A stretch of DNA of 64,000 nucleotides from Castor canadensis (taxonomy: Eukaryota > Chordata > Mammalia > Rodentia > Castoridae). The notes beneath the pieces were generated by a model. That model was not told the DNA's origin, did not search any database, and saw only the letters and a list, made by a program, of their open reading frames with translations. Of the stretch, positions 33,570 through 44,536 are shown one piece after another. The stretch is taken from the NCBI RefSeq assembly GCF_047511655.1, contig NC_133401.1, positions 13,424,001-13,488,000 on the forward strand. The letters are read 5' to 3'. The number at the start of each line of letters is the position of its first letter. Positions within the stretch are counted from its first letter, which is position 1. The translations under genes were made by a program, and so were the position numbers.

Positions 33570-34387
33570 ACTAAAAGTAGAACTACTATATGATCCAGCA
33601 ATACCACTTCTAGCCATATACACAAAAGAATGCAAGTTGGGATACAATAAAGACACTTGCATGTTTATTGCAGCATTATTCACAATAGCCAAGCTATGGA
33701 AACAACTCAGATGCCCTACAATTGATGACTGATTAAGAAAATGAGATATATATATAATGGAATTTTATTCACTCATAAGGAAGAATGATATTTTGTCATT
33801 CCCAGGTAAGTATTTTCTCTCATACGTGGAGAAAATATAAGCAATAAGAACACAAGCATTATCATCTATATAAATATATAGAATATGTTTCCAAAAGTAG
33901 GACTGTTAGAGCAAAGGGAAGAGGAAAAGAAGGATAGTGAATAATGAAATACATCACATCTGTCTAGGAACAAAACACAATGAAAACTGTTGAACAATAC
34001 AGAATAGGGGAAAGGGTTATAAAGAGTATTGCAGGGGGTTAGACTGAATTAAGCACAATATATTTACAGGTAAAATACCAAGACAAAATCCCCACTGAAC
34101 AACAAACACTTAAACAGTGAAGGACAGGAATGTAAAACAAGTCATGTTAAGGGAAGAGTAATAGTGGGAGGGAGTAAATGAAAAGGGTAAAGGAGGATGA
34201 ATATGGTTGATGTACTTTATATACAAGTATGAATATGGAAAAACATGTTGAAGTTACTTTAAGAAGGAATAGGGTAGGAGGGATAATAATGGAGGGGATG
34301 AACCAAATCAGGGTACAATACATGTATATATGGAAAGGTCCCAATGAAACCTCCTGTATAACTATCACATGCTAATAAAAAAATTTT

Positions 34388-34745
34388 TTAAAGAGGGATG
34401 CTTATATACCCAAAGGATGTAAGTGTGCATACAATAGAGATAACAAAGTTTATTGCAGCACAATTCACAATAGCCAAGTTGTGGAATCAGCCTAGTGTCC
34501 ATCAACAGATGAAAGGATCAGTGAACCCAAAGGAGTATTCAACCAAAGAAGAAAGAAATTATGTCATTTGTAAGAAATTGGATAGAGCTAGAAATCATAT
34601 GTTAAGCAAAATAAGCCAGATTCAGAAAGACAAGTATCACATGTTTTCAGCCATACAGGAATCTATATCCATAAATACAAACCAACAAAAAGACAGGAAC
34701 CTAAACCGGGGACTACTTGGGCACAGGGACCATAGGAAGGGGGAT
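34388..34745 (+). mobile_element. LINE-1 ORF2 end / 3'UTR fragment
   Basis: 'cccaaaggatgtaagtgtgc' ... 'atcacatgttttcagccata'. A second, more diverged L1 follows directly on the tail of the first. Confidence 0.8.
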
Positions 34746-35168
34746 TTGCCCATTTCTTCACTGGGTCATTGATTCTTTGGGAGTTTAGTTTTTTGAGCTG
34801 GCATGCCCACAGTTCACACCTAAATCAATAAAGCAGTGCTCAAATGTGAACCATATCTCTATTTGATTCTTTCCTGGCCTTCCTCCATTCTACAGACAGG
34901 CTAATAAAGTCAATTGTAAACTAAGTTAATCTCTTGCCCTGTGTATTTCATAATATGCTGTAATAAACACTTTCAGATTTGTGTTGATGGCTTGGATTTA
35001 GGTACTGGCCTCTTTCCCTGACTGGGTGGAGAGATGGGATGATAGCCAAGAACTCAAAAGTCATGTCATGTTTCATAATAAGTCAACCAGTAGCTATCCA
35101 TAAGCACCAGAAGAAGACTGAAAACCTTTGGTTTACACAATTTTCAATGCATGGCATGAAGATTTATG
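34746..35168. other. Unassigned stretch
   Basis: Three AATAAA-type hexamers (near 34828, 34903 and 34963) could be an LTR relic, but no LTR borders were found. Confidence 0.4.
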
Positions 35169-35388
35169 AGCTGGGTGCAAGTGCCTCACACTTGTAATCC
35201 TAACTATTTGGGAGGCTGAGGTCAGGAGAATCACGGTTCAAGATCAACCCAAGAAAATAGTTTGTGAGACGCCATCTCCAAAATAACCAGACCAAAATGG
35301 ACTGGAGGTGTGGCTCAAGCGGTAGAGCACCTGCTTTGCAAGCTCAAAGCCCTTAGCTCAACCCCAAGTTGCACCAAAGACAAAAAAT
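35169..35388 (+). repeat. Dimeric SINE
   Basis: 'gagctgggtgcaagtgcctc' to 'gcccttagctcaaccccaag'. The linker 'ccaaaatggactggaggtgt' marks the subfamily with 'tttgcaagc' in the ID arm. Confidence 0.93.
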
Positions 35389-35751
35389 TCATGAATGTTG
35401 GAAGCACAGTCTCAGTATCAAAGATTTGAAATACTATAGTCACTATACATAGAATTGTGGTCTCTAAGAATCAAAACTTTCTAATATGAATTTTCAAAAA
35501 CTTCTGTAACTATTATGACCAGCGATTCCAAGCTGAGGAGCAAATACGTACCTCACTTATTCAGTTAATTATTCAAGATATCCTCCTAGACTTATTAGTC
35601 AGGAATCTGATATTCAAGATGGAAATCTTGAATGCCATCTTAGCAGCTCTCATATGCAGTTTTTAGAACATTTAGGACTCTGCTTATCCTCTTATCCACT
35701 GCTAGTGAGACTGTGAGGTGGTACCACTTCTGAACATGACTTGCTACACAC

Positions 35752-35855
35752 CTCTCCTACCAGCACTCAGGAGGCAAAGGCAGGAGGATCATGATTTTGG
35801 AACCAGCCTGGGCTGGTACATAGCAAGATCCTATCTCAAAGAGAAAGAGAGAGAT
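35752..35855 (+). repeat. B1-like SINE arm
   Basis: 'cagcactcaggaggcaaagg' ... 'aaccagcctgggctggtaca', followed by a GA-rich tail that itself repeats a 'gagatcctgtctcagaga' piece. Confidence 0.85.
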
Positions 35856-36101
35856 ACATCGTGAGATCCTGTCTCAGAGAGAGAAAGAGAGATTTATCAT
35901 TTGACTCAGTAACTCCACCTCTATACTACCAGATGTGCTTTAATGGTGCAAAATGACCATGCCAAAACTGTGAAAGATTAGATATAAGTCAAATGTTCAT
36001 CATTAAATGACAAACTAAATAAAGCATGGCTTGTCCATGTAATGGACTGTTGTGCCAGTTAGGATTCCAGCAGAAAAGGTAATCATACACAAATGAAATT
36101 A

Positions 36102-36300
36102 TTTAATCCTAGCTACTTGGAAGACTGATGTTAGGAGGATCACACAGTTCAAGGCCAGACCAGGCAAAAAATCACAAGACCCTATCTCCAAAATGACCAG
36201 ACCAAAATGGACTGGAAGTATGGGTCAAGTGGTAGAGTGCCTGCTTTGCAAGTGCAAAACCCTGACTTCAAATCCCAGCCCCATCAAAGAAAGAGAGAGA
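36102..36300 (+). repeat. Dimeric SINE
   Basis: Left arm from 'atttaatcctagctacttgg'. ID arm 'ggactggaagtatgggtcaa'. Confidence 0.92.
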
Positions 36301-36384
36301 GAAATAAATGGGATGGTTGATATTTAAAAAGAGGACTATTTAAAAAGTTGAGGGCAACACAAAGGCTGAGTTCAACACTAAGCC

Positions 36385-36403
36385 GAGAGAGAGAGAGAGA
36401 GAG

Positions 36404-36448
<45 letters not shown>
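36385..36448. repeat. Compound (GA)n-(TG)n microsatellite
   Basis: About 20 bp of GA, then about 42 bp of TG. Confidence 0.95.
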
Positions 36449-36450
<2 letters not shown>

Positions 36451-36451
36451 C

Positions 36452-36520
36452 ATGGTTTAAGCAGTAGAACACCTGCATAGCAAGCACAAAACCCTGAGTT
36501 CAAACCCCAGTACCACCAAA
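36452..36520 (+). repeat. ID SINE
   Basis: 'tggtttaagcagtagaacac' to 'gttcaaaccccagtaccacc', starting right after the microsatellite. Confidence 0.92.
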
Positions 36521-36552
36521 AAGAGAAAGAAGAACAGGAGAAGAAGAAAGCC

Positions 36553-36663
36553 AGCTGGGCATGGTGGCACATATCTGTAATCCCAGTGCTCAGGACACTG
36601 AAGTAGGAGGATCATGAGTTTGAGGCCAGCCTGGGCTACATGGAAAGACATTGTCTCAAAACA
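36553..36663 (+). repeat. B1 monomer SINE
   Basis: 'ctgggcatggtggcacatat' to 'gacattgtctcaaaacaatt'. Confidence 0.92.
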
Positions 36664-37075
36664 ATTTAAAAAGTCAAAAGGAAACAAGGAGAACAGACAG
36701 ACTGAGAGAAACAGTGTCCTAATGGCATCATTTAAAGCCTGAATCCAACATGTCTGCCTTGGCTTTGCCCCATAGCTCCTGAAAATGGATTCCATTTCTG
36801 TTTAAATGAGGTTAGTTTTTCACTATATGCAATGATGGAGTAAGTCTTAATCCCAGAAGTTTGGAGAGAAAGCCTCACCAGTCCTGAGTGCCAACTCAGC
36901 CCATTTTAGAAAATCTCAGCCAATGAATTCTACCAAGGGAATCAGCTGTCTTCACTCAGAGACATGGAAGCATCATATTTTCCCAACATTGTATTGTGAC
37001 AATATGGAAATGTACAGATATGTTGAGGGAATTTTATGGTAAACCCACACCGAAATTTTATCATTGGCATTGCCG
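36664..37075. other. Unassigned stretch
   Basis: No recognisable element. Sequence upstream of the DNA transposon at 37076. Confidence 0.4.
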
Positions 37076-37580
37076 TACAGCCGTGCATCACAAAATGACA
37101 TTTCAGTGACAAATCCCATATTGTAATCTTGGTCCCATAAGATTTCAATGGAGCTGAAAGGTTCCTAGTGACATGCAGCTATCCTAAAGTTACATGACAA
37201 GGCATTATTTATGTAGTTGTAATGATGCTGGTATAAATAAACCTACTGTGCTACCAGTCATACAAAAGTATAGCACAGGCAAATAAGAACAGTATGTATG
37301 CTTGTTAATGATAATAAACATCTGTATGACTTGTTCATGTATTTCCTGTCCTACACTTTTATCATTACTTTGGAGTGTACTCCTACTTACTAAAAAGTTT
37401 TACTGTAAAACAGTATGCATGTTACCTGGACAGCAGTCTCATACATCTTACGTGTGCATAGCTCTTTATTGTATCAATCACTTGTATTATGACAAGTGTA
37501 GCTCTATGGTGTTCACACAAAAACTCACCTGACGACATTTCTCGGAATGTATCCCTGACATTGAGTGATGCAAGACTGTA
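37076..37580. mobile_element. Tigger/pogo-like non-autonomous DNA transposon
   Basis: The left end 'tacagccgtgcatcacaaaa' and the reverse complement of the right end, 'tacagtcttgcatcactcaa', form terminal inverted repeats of about 20 bp with TA at the borders. Internal text ('tggtcccataagatttcaat', 'gtgctaccagtcatacaaaa', 'tttggagtgtactcctactt') matches what I recall of a widespread mammalian Tigger-type element. At about 500 bp with no transposase frame, it is a deleted copy. Confidence 0.75.
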
Positions 37581-37785
37581 CTTGTCCTATCACATACCTG
37601 CCCATCTATCCCTCCTTCTAGCCATCCAATAATCCATAGTTTGAAGTATTTCATAATAATTTGCAGACATCAGGGCACTTCGTTCCTTGAACAATTCAGC
37701 AAATAGCATCATTTTGCCATTCTTCATAATGAGATGTCTTTTGACACTTAGAAACAAAGCTTTATTACCAGAATAAGAACCTGAG

Positions 37786-37898
37786 AGCCAGGTATAGTAG
37801 TGCATACCTGTAATTTCAGTACTCCAGAGGCAGCGGCAAGAGCATTGCAAATCCCAGGACAGCCTAGGCTATATGCCAAGACTCTGTCTCAAAAAAAC
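37786..37898 (+). repeat. B1 monomer SINE
   Basis: 'gagccaggtatagtagtgca' to 'gactctgtctcaaaaaaaca'. Confidence 0.9.
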
Positions 37899-37899
37899 A

Positions 37900-37988
37900 A
37901 GACTGGGGATGTAGCTCAGTGGTTGAGCACTTGCCTAGTATGCATAAAGCACTGTGTTTGATCCTCAGCACTATACACACAAAAAAAA
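37900..37988 (+). repeat. ID SINE (older type)
   Basis: 'gactggggatgtagctcagt' with A-box 'agctcagtggttgagc'. Closer to the general rodent ID consensus than the other copies. Confidence 0.9.
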
Positions 37989-39105
37989 TCTGAGATTCTC
38001 AGACTCCCCAGATCTTAAAATCTGGGACACCCAAAAATTTAGAATCTGAGATTGTTCTGCACTCTTTTTTACAGCTTCTCCATGACAGCAAGTATCTCCT
38101 AAGAAGGTGAGATTTCTTTCCACCAGTAATTGGAAATCCTGCTAGTCACAGCTTGTGGGGAAGGACACGGTGAAACCAGCTTGTTTTACTGTTTGTTTTG
38201 TTTGAAGGAAACAAGAGTTCCTGCAGTGGGGAGGGTTTGAACCTGGCAGACCACCACACACAGGGAGTGGTAACAGAGAAGAGGGAATAAGGGCTAATCC
38301 TAAAGCTAACAGAGAAAGTGGGTGTGGCTGCAAAGAACACCAGAGATAATGAGAGGGATCACCTTCCATCTCCCTAGGTCTTACTGGTCCAAATCAATTA
38401 CTGTTCATCCCACTCTAGACTGTGGAAGAAACACTCCCTACTTGGGCCACACTCAACTCTCAGCTTCACTGAAATCCCAGGCATCTCTAGGGTTTAGGGA
38501 GAGGCAAGGGTGAAGGATGCTTTTTTCCGACTTTTTTTTATTTCTGCATATTAATTGAAGAAAGGAAGATGTCCATACATGCATATACAATAAGTCTGCC
38601 TTTTTCACAGATTTGTTGTACATGGTTTTGACCAAATGTGGTCAAAACAATAGATTTTTTTTTAAAAAAATCAAAAGAAATTTCAAAAACAAAATCTTTA
38701 AATTCTCATGAGCATGTTAAGTGATTCAGCTGATGGTGAGAACCTCTTAAGTCCCCATTATCATCACTCAGGTTCGAATCATTGTGTGATCTGCTGAGTG
38801 TTTCCCTGCCCTTAGTTTTGTGGAAAATCTGCCCCTCAGAAAAAAACAAATAGAGCCCAAAAATCAAGGTAAAAGTGAATGTGCTTAATTTAAGTGATAA
38901 AGTGAAATTTTAAGATTTGTCTTAGGCAAAGTTGGATGGTCTTATGCAAAAGATGAATCTGGCTTCCCCAGTACAGCACTGCTATGCACCTGGAGCATGT
39001 GTGGTTTTTCCTCAATGGCGTCTCCTCAAACTACACACCGGCTAACACCAAGGATCTACCACAATGTACTTTAATCACAGGCACCCCCTTATTCCTTTCT
39101 TGTCC
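37989..39105. other. Unassigned stretch
   Basis: About 1.1 kb with no young repeat. Small open frames at 38142-38369 and 38322-38513 show no domain. Confidence 0.4.
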
Positions 39106-39335
39106 CGCCCCCATCCTTCAGGCAATTTTTAAATGGATTTCATAATGACATTTTCATCTGTACAATGTACTTCAATCATACACTTCCCCCTGGACCTCTC
39201 TTTTCCTCTTCCCACTCCTGTTGTTTCCCCTGCTCATGTAGTCAGTCCCCCATTCATGCTCATGTTTATTTGTTTCTTTGGATCTAGCGTCTGCATATGA
39301 GAGAAAACATGAGGTATTTGTGGGGTGCAGGATTT
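39106..39335 (-). mobile_element. LINE-1 3' end, antisense
   Basis: Reverse of the L1 3'UTR ('tttcataatgacattttcat', 'ttcaatcatacacttccccc') and of the ORF2 end ('gcatatgagagaaaacatga'). Confidence 0.8.
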
Positions 39336-39439
39336 TTGTCAGGGAATGATGATACAGCTTCCTCCTTCACAGGTCTGCTGTAAAACCAAACTCCAGACAC
39401 ACGGACAAGAACGTGGGAGCTGTCAATGGCGGCACACTT

Positions 39440-39605
39440 TCACAGTCAGTGTGTGCTGAGTGCTGCTCGCAGGCCAAGCACTGTTCCGGGCACTTGAACA
39501 GTAGCTAGGCTATACAGACAAGTAAACTGAGGCACAGAGATATTAGCAACTCACCTGCTACAATCTAGCTCCTGGGCCCAAGCGCTTATCTATCATGCTA
39601 ACAGA
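39440..39605 (+). repeat. MIR element
   Basis: 'gctgagtgctgctcgcaggc' 'caagcactgttccgggcact' ... 'gtaaactgaggcacagagat' ... 'ctagctcctgggcccaagcg': well-ordered MIR. Confidence 0.85.
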
Positions 39606-39711
39606 GGATATTAATGAGCAAAAGAAGCCAGACATAAGAGGAAATTTTGTAGTATTCTGCATTACTTTATTTTTGAATTAGCATACATTAGTAATAATGA
39701 TTACCTTTTCT

Positions 39712-39922
39712 GGGGGTAGGGGGGACAGGGGTTTGAACTCAGGGCTTCACACTTGCAAAGCAGGCGCTCTACCCCTTCAGCCACCCCTCCAGTCCATTTT
39801 ACTCTGGTTATTTTGGAGATGGAGTCACACAAACTATTTGCCCGGGTTAGCCTCGAACCACAATCTTCCCAATCTCAGGCTCCTAAGTAGCTAGAATAAC
39901 AGGTGTGAGCCACCTGTAATCT
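39712..39922 (-). repeat. Dimeric SINE, antisense
   Basis: 'tttgaactcagggcttcaca' (ID arm reversed), then 'tcctaagtagctagaataac' (B1 arm reversed). Confidence 0.92.
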
Positions 39923-39963
39923 TGTGCTCAGTCATGATTCCCTTTTTATAAAGGACATAACCA

Positions 39964-40090
39964 ACCCAGGATGGCAACACATGCTGTAATCCCACCACTA
40001 GGAAGGCTTAGGTAGGAGGATCATGAATTTAAGAACATTTCAGGCTACTGAATGAGACCCTGCCTCAAAAAAAAAAAAAAAGAAAAGAAA
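39964..40090 (+). repeat. B1 monomer SINE
   Basis: 'acccaggatggcaacacatg' to 'gagaccctgcctcaaaaaaa'. Diverged. Confidence 0.88.
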
Positions 40091-40227
40091 AATTTAATTA
40101 AAATAAATAAAGATAAATTTTAAAAAGAACTGATTAATGATACATGTAGTCTAGCTAGCAGCTCCCTGTAGTGCCTAAAAAAGGCCATGAGGAGGCCTTT
40201 CAGATGCTAATAAAAATGTGTTTCTTA

Positions 40228-40320
40228 GGGCTGAGGTGTAGTTCAGTCCTAAAACCTGTATTTAGCATGCAGAAAGCCCTGAGCTCAACCCCAACACACA
40301 CACACACACACACACACAAT
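40228..40320 (+). repeat. ID SINE with (CA)n tail
   Basis: 'ggctgaggtgtagttcagtc' ... 'gccctgagctcaaccccaac', running into a CA repeat at 40293-40318. Confidence 0.88.
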
Positions 40321-40482
40321 TTCTTTAACTGGGGTTTATTCAGCTTGAAAAGTTTATTGAACTATACCTTATGATAAATGTTCTCATTGTTAGGTATTAT
40401 ATATTAGATTCTTTACGAGTTCAGCTAGTTTGGTTTTTGTTGTTGTTGTTGTTTTGGTTTTTTTGTTTGTGTTTTTGTCTTT

Positions 40483-40592
40483 GTTTTTTGAGAAATGTTC
40501 TCACTGTGTAGCCCAGACTGACCTGGAACTCACCATTCTCCTGCCTCAGCCTATGGAGTGCTGGGATTACAGGCTGCACCACCAGGCAGACA
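40483..40592 (-). repeat. B1 monomer SINE, antisense
   Basis: 'ttttttgagaaatgttctca' to 'gggattacaggctgcaccac'. It abuts the RPLP1 retrocopy. Confidence 0.9.
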
Positions 40593-40597
40593 GTCTA

Positions 40598-40945
40598 AGA
40601 GTTCAGCTTTTTATTGAACATACTACAAAAGAAGTATAATCCGAAAGCCAAAGCCTAGGTCATCATTGGACTCTCCAGATTCTTCCTTGTTTCCACTTTC
40701 TTCTCAGCTGGGCAGCAGCCGTGGAGTAGGGGCCCCTCACTGGTGAAGCACCAGCTAGCTGATGAAGGGGTGGGGGTATTGACATTGGCCAGAGCCTCTG
40801 CAAACAGGTCAGCCTGCAAAGGTTCCACATTTACCCCAGTTGCTTTAATGAGGACATTGGCCTTATTCTCAGTGATGGCCACCTCCTCGTTGGGCAACCT
40901 GAAGGCAAAGTATGGGCAGGTGAGCTTCAAAACCAAGTGACTATA
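40598..40945 (-). pseudogene. RPLP1: RPLP1 processed pseudogene (60S acidic ribosomal protein P1)
   Basis: The minus-strand translation has EVAITENKANVLIKATGVNV followed by EPLQADLFAEALANVN, matching the conserved helical domain of ribosomal stalk protein P1, and later AEKKVETRKNLESPMM, matching its acidic tail. The intronless match continues into a 3'UTR-like stretch with an AATAAA signal (reverse strand, 40609-40614), as expected of a retrocopy. The Ala/Gly hinge is shortened and altered, a frameshift destroys the terminal DDDMGFGLFD motif, the original stop is lost, and the first dozen or so codons are scrambled. It is a dead retrocopy; the functional gene lies elsewhere. No clear target duplication was found. 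Confidence 0.85.
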
Positions 40946-41160
40946 GAGCTGGCATTCACAGAGAAGTGAGGACCTCATCCCAGCGGCCCTAAGCTTCCTA
41001 AGAAGAACCAGAACCAAGCACCTCAGAGGCAGCTGAACAAAAGGCACATATTTTGTTCTAATTAAATGTTTACAATGTGAGGGTAGCCACAAAAAGGAAA
41101 GTAATTTGAATGCTATATAGAATACCCAACCAACTGAAAGTGGAAAATAGGTAGAAAGAA
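40946..41160. other. Unassigned flank of the RPLP1 retrocopy
   Basis: The minus frame stays open through here to 41254, but only by chance and by running into a SINE. No homology recognised. Confidence 0.4.
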
Positions 41161-41164
41161 AATT

Positions 41165-41368
41165 CAGTCTGCTGACCCACTCCTGTAACCCCAGCACTTC
41201 AGAGGCTGAGGCAGGAGGATCACTAACTTGAGGACAGCCTGGGCTACATAGCAAGACCCTGTCTCAGAAAAGAAAGAAAAGGGCTGGAGGAGTGGCTCAA
41301 GTGGTAAAGCACCTGCCTAGCAAGTATGAGGGCCTGAGTTCAAGTCCCAGCACTGCAATAAAATATAA
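41165..41368 (+). repeat. B1 monomer plus ID SINE
   Basis: B1 part 'ctgacccactcctgtaaccc' to 'gaccctgtctcagaaaagaa', then the ID part 'gggctggaggagtggctcaa' to an A-rich end. Confidence 0.93.
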
Positions 41369-41384
41369 AGGAAATAGAAAATAT

Positions 41385-41447
41385 TGGAAGGAAGGGAGGG
41401 AGGGAAGAAGGAAGGGAAGGGAAGGAAAGAAAGGAAAGAAGGAGAAA
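41385..41447. repeat. (GGAA)n-rich tract
   Basis: Purine-only run of gaagg/ggaaa units following the SINE tail. Confidence 0.9.
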
Positions 41448-41462
41448 ATTTATTCTAATACA

Positions 41463-41590
41463 AGGTAATGGTATGGTGATACATGCCTGCAATCCCAGCA
41501 CTCTGGAGGCTGAAGCAGGAGAATGGCAAGTTCAAGACCAGCCTGGGTTATTTAATGAGACCCTGTCTCAAATAAACAAAAAAAAAAGAG
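41463..41590 (+). repeat. B1 monomer SINE
   Basis: 'aaggtaatggtatggtgata' ... 'gaccctgtctcaaataaaca'. Confidence 0.92.
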
Positions 41591-41663
41591 TTGAGGTAAA
41601 TAGAGAAGGGCATGTTAAGTAGAAAGCCCAAAATAATATGTTAGAAATAAACAAACCCTGTGA

Positions 41664-42784
41664 TGAGCTCAAAAAACTAAACTCTCCCAAAATCAATGAA
41701 CCAATAAAAAAGTGGGCAACTGACTAAACAGAACTTTTTCAAAGGAAGAAATCCAAATGGCAAAAAAACACATGAAAAAATGTTCACCATCCCAGCCATA
41801 AAGGAAATGCAAATCAAAACCACACTAAGATTCCACTTCACTCCTGTTAGAATGGCTATCATATGAACACCACCAACAAAAAATGCCGGCAAGGATGCAG
41901 GGAAAAAGGAACCCTCATACACTGCTGGTGGGAATGCAAGCTAGTACAACCACTCTGGAAAACCATATGGTGGCTTCTTAAAAAACTAAATATACATCTG
42001 CCACATGATCCAGCAATCCCACTCCTAGGAATATACCCAAAAGAATGCAACTCAGGTTACTCCAGAGGCACCTACACACCCATGTTTATTGCAGCCCTAT
42101 TCACAATAGCCAAGTTATGGAAACAGCCAAGATGCCCCACTACTGATGAATGGATTAAGAAAATGTGGTATTTATACACAATGGAATTTTACTCAGCCAC
42201 AAAGAAGAATGAAATCTTGTCATTTGCAAGTAAATGGATGGAACTGGAGAGCATCATCTTAAGCGAAGTTAGCCAGGCTCAGAAAGCCAAAAATCGTATG
42301 TTCTCCCTCATATGTGGATTATAGACCTAAAACAAATGCAGTAATATTATTGGACATGGGTCACACACTAAGAGGAGAACGTGTACAGGAGGAATAAGAA
42401 AATGGAAGGAAACCTAAAACTTGAAGGTGTTGGAGTGAATAAAGTAATCTTAAACTGGCAGAGGCAACTATGGAAAGGGGACTGGGAAGTATAAAGAGGT
42501 TGGGTAGAGATGAACCAATGTGGATTGCAATACACAAGTGCATGGAAGCAATGCTAGGAATCTCTCTGTATAGCTACCTTTATCTCAAATTAGCAAAAAC
42601 GCCATATTTTTTTCTTATTATGTCTTATGTTTTCTCTTCAACAAAATCAAAGAGGGCAGAACAGGTCCTGTCCGAAAGTGGGGGGTGGGGGGGCGCGGGG
42701 AGCAAGCAGGGGAGAGGTGGCCCTAACAATGTATACACATGTGAGTAAATGAAAAAACCAGAAAATGAAAAATAAAAAAGAAAG
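41664..42784 (+). mobile_element. LINE-1 3' end, relatively young
   Basis: Open over much of the ORF2 C-terminus (41863-42324: MNTTNKKCRQGCREKG..., WKQPRCPTTDEWIKKMW...). Complete 3'UTR with the G-rich tract (42682-42698) and an A-rich tail. Probable target duplication 'aaaycctgtga' at 41653 and 42785. 5' truncated, so inactive. Confidence 0.92.
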
Positions 42785-43029
42785 AAATCCTGTGAGCCTG
42801 CCAATGAATAACAAAGACTCTACTCACTATTAATGAACACCCCCATGACCCACATCCAAAGATGAGTGAATTGGAAAAAACACGTCATCCTAACATCCAC
42901 TGAAAGAAAAGCAGTATGCTACACTTCCACGAGGCAAAACTGACACTACTGTGACAAGAATCTGCTAGGAATAGCTTCAGGAGCATTGCAGTAAAAGGAG
43001 CAATGTGCCGGGAACACATAAATTCCTAA

Positions 43030-43115
43030 CAGACTGGAGTGCAGCTCAGTGACAGAGCACTTGCCCAGGATGTGTGAGGCCCTGGGTTCTAGTCCAAGCA
43101 CTGAAAAAAAAAAAT
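43030..43115 (+). repeat. ID SINE
   Basis: 'agactggagtgcagctcagt' to 'gaggccctgggttctagtcc', with an A-tail. Confidence 0.9.
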
Positions 43116-43261
43116 TCTGATGCATAACAATATAGCCCTAAACTATGCAAAACAAAACACAAAAGAATTACAAGAATTTAAGAAATCAATAAGTTTTTTA
43201 AAAGAAATCCACTATTGTGACAGGAGATTTAAACTTACCTCATCAGATATTGATAGATCAA

Positions 43262-43504
43262 GCTGGGCACCGGTGGCTCATATCTGTAATTCTAGCTACT
43301 CAGGAGGCAGAGATCAGGAGGATCCTGGTTCAAAGCCAACCTGGGCAAATAGGTCTCTAAACCTTATCTCAAAAAAAAAAAAAAAACCATCAAGGAAGAG
43401 GGCTGGTGGAGTGGCTCAAGTGGTAAGAGTGCCTGCCTAACAAGTGTGAGGCCCTGAGTTCAAACCCCAGTGTGGCCAAAAAAAAAACAAAAAAACAAAA
43501 AGAA
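43262..43504 (+). repeat. Dimeric SINE with perfect target duplication
   Basis: Flanked by attgatagatcaa at 43249-43261 and 43505-43517. Complete left and right arms and a long A-rich tail. One of the youngest SINEs here. Confidence 0.95.
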
Positions 43505-43611
43505 ATTGATAGATCAAACAGACAAAACATTAATGAAAGTATAGAATATTTGAAAAAGGTAGGTCTGCTGATCCCAACTCACATCTATACAACTCTAAAC
43601 TTTTAGGAGGA

Positions 43612-43922
43612 GCAGGAGGCAGTACTGGGATTTGAACCCAGGGCCTCATGCTTGCTAGGCAGACACTTTACCACTTGAGCCACTTTGCCATCTGCTTTTG
43701 TATTGGTTAGTTTTAAGGTAGGGTCTTCCTTTATACTCAGACCAGCTTGGACTACAATTCTATTTGTGCTTTCCTGCATAGATGGAATGACAGGTACACA
43801 GCACTGCACCCAGCCACCATTTGAAATGGGGACTCACAAACTTTTTGCCTGTGCTGGGTCTCAGACTGTGAACCTCCTAATCGCCATCTTCTGAGTAGTA
43901 GGACTACAGGTTTGAGCCACCT
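43612..43922 (-). repeat. SINE with ID arm and two B1-like arms, antisense
   Basis: 'gggatttgaacccagggcct' (ID), then two reversed arms ('tggaatgacaggtacacagc'; 'agtagtaggactacaggttt'). Confidence 0.9.
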
Positions 43923-43929
43923 AGAATCC

Positions 43930-44062
43930 TAAATATTTTTTGACATATATTAATTGTACAAAGGGTTTCATTGTGAAATTTACATTCATGCATATGATGT
44001 ACTTTGACCATATTCAGCCCCTCTATTACTTTCTTATTTCCCTTCCTACCTCCCCCCTCCCT
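43930..44062 (-). mobile_element. LINE-1 3'UTR, antisense
   Basis: 'caaagggtttcattgtgaaa' ... 'tgtactttgaccatattcag' with the C-rich block. Confidence 0.8.
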
Positions 44063-44065
44063 TTT

Positions 44066-44156
44066 TTTGAAACAAGCTCTCACTATATGCCCAGGTTGGC
44101 CTTAAACTTGCCATCCTTCCAAGCTCAGTTACAGGTGTGTGCCACAGCACCAAGGT
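44066..44156 (-). repeat. B1 monomer SINE, antisense
   Basis: 'gaaacaagctctcactatat' to 'cagttacaggtgtgtgccac'. Confidence 0.88.
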
Positions 44157-44409
44157 CTAAACTCTCAATTACAAAATCCTCTTTATTTTCAAGCACACAT
44201 GGAAGTTTTACACTCCTGGTATATCTTGACCCGTTCTATGAAGGAATTATATATGCAAAAAAATACAAATCAATAACAAAAAAAGAAAATAGGCATCAAA
44301 ATATGTAGCTATTTTAAAACACACTTTACTGGTATGTTCTCACCCACACCAATGTATCTTCTATATTGCTATCATGAGTACAATGTTCTCGAGGTATTTC
44401 AGCATCTGA

Positions 44410-44530
44410 GTGTGGAGGTGCATGCCTGGAATCCGAGCACACAGGAGGCTGAGGCAAGAAGATACAAGTTCAAGGCCAGCCTGGGCTACATAGCAAGACC
44501 CTGTCTAAAAAAAAGAAAGAAAGAAAAAGA
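44410..44530 (+). repeat. B1 monomer SINE
   Basis: 'gagtgtggaggtgcatgcct' to 'gcaagaccctgtctaaaaaa'. Confidence 0.92.
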
Positions 44531-44536
44531 AAATAG

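Larger units (their letters stand above)
29037..34385 (+). mobile_element. LINE-1 with 5'UTR, ORF1 and internally deleted ORF2
   Basis: 5'UTR 29037 to about 30300, with a T/C-rich tract at 29700-29830. ORF1 about 30310-31230: coiled coil (open at 30565-30789), then the RRM and C-terminal parts, broken by many stops; 'MVDFSTETLKARREL' is visible. ORF2 from about 31530: the endonuclease domain is open in parts (31975-32393, 'IIVNVYAPNVG', 'KDTLDQINLTDIYRTFHP'). Near 32935 the text jumps to the ORF2 C-terminus ('cttctgcacagcaagggaaa'), so the reverse transcriptase region is gone. 3'UTR to 34385. Two dimeric SINEs are inserted. Confidence 0.9.
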
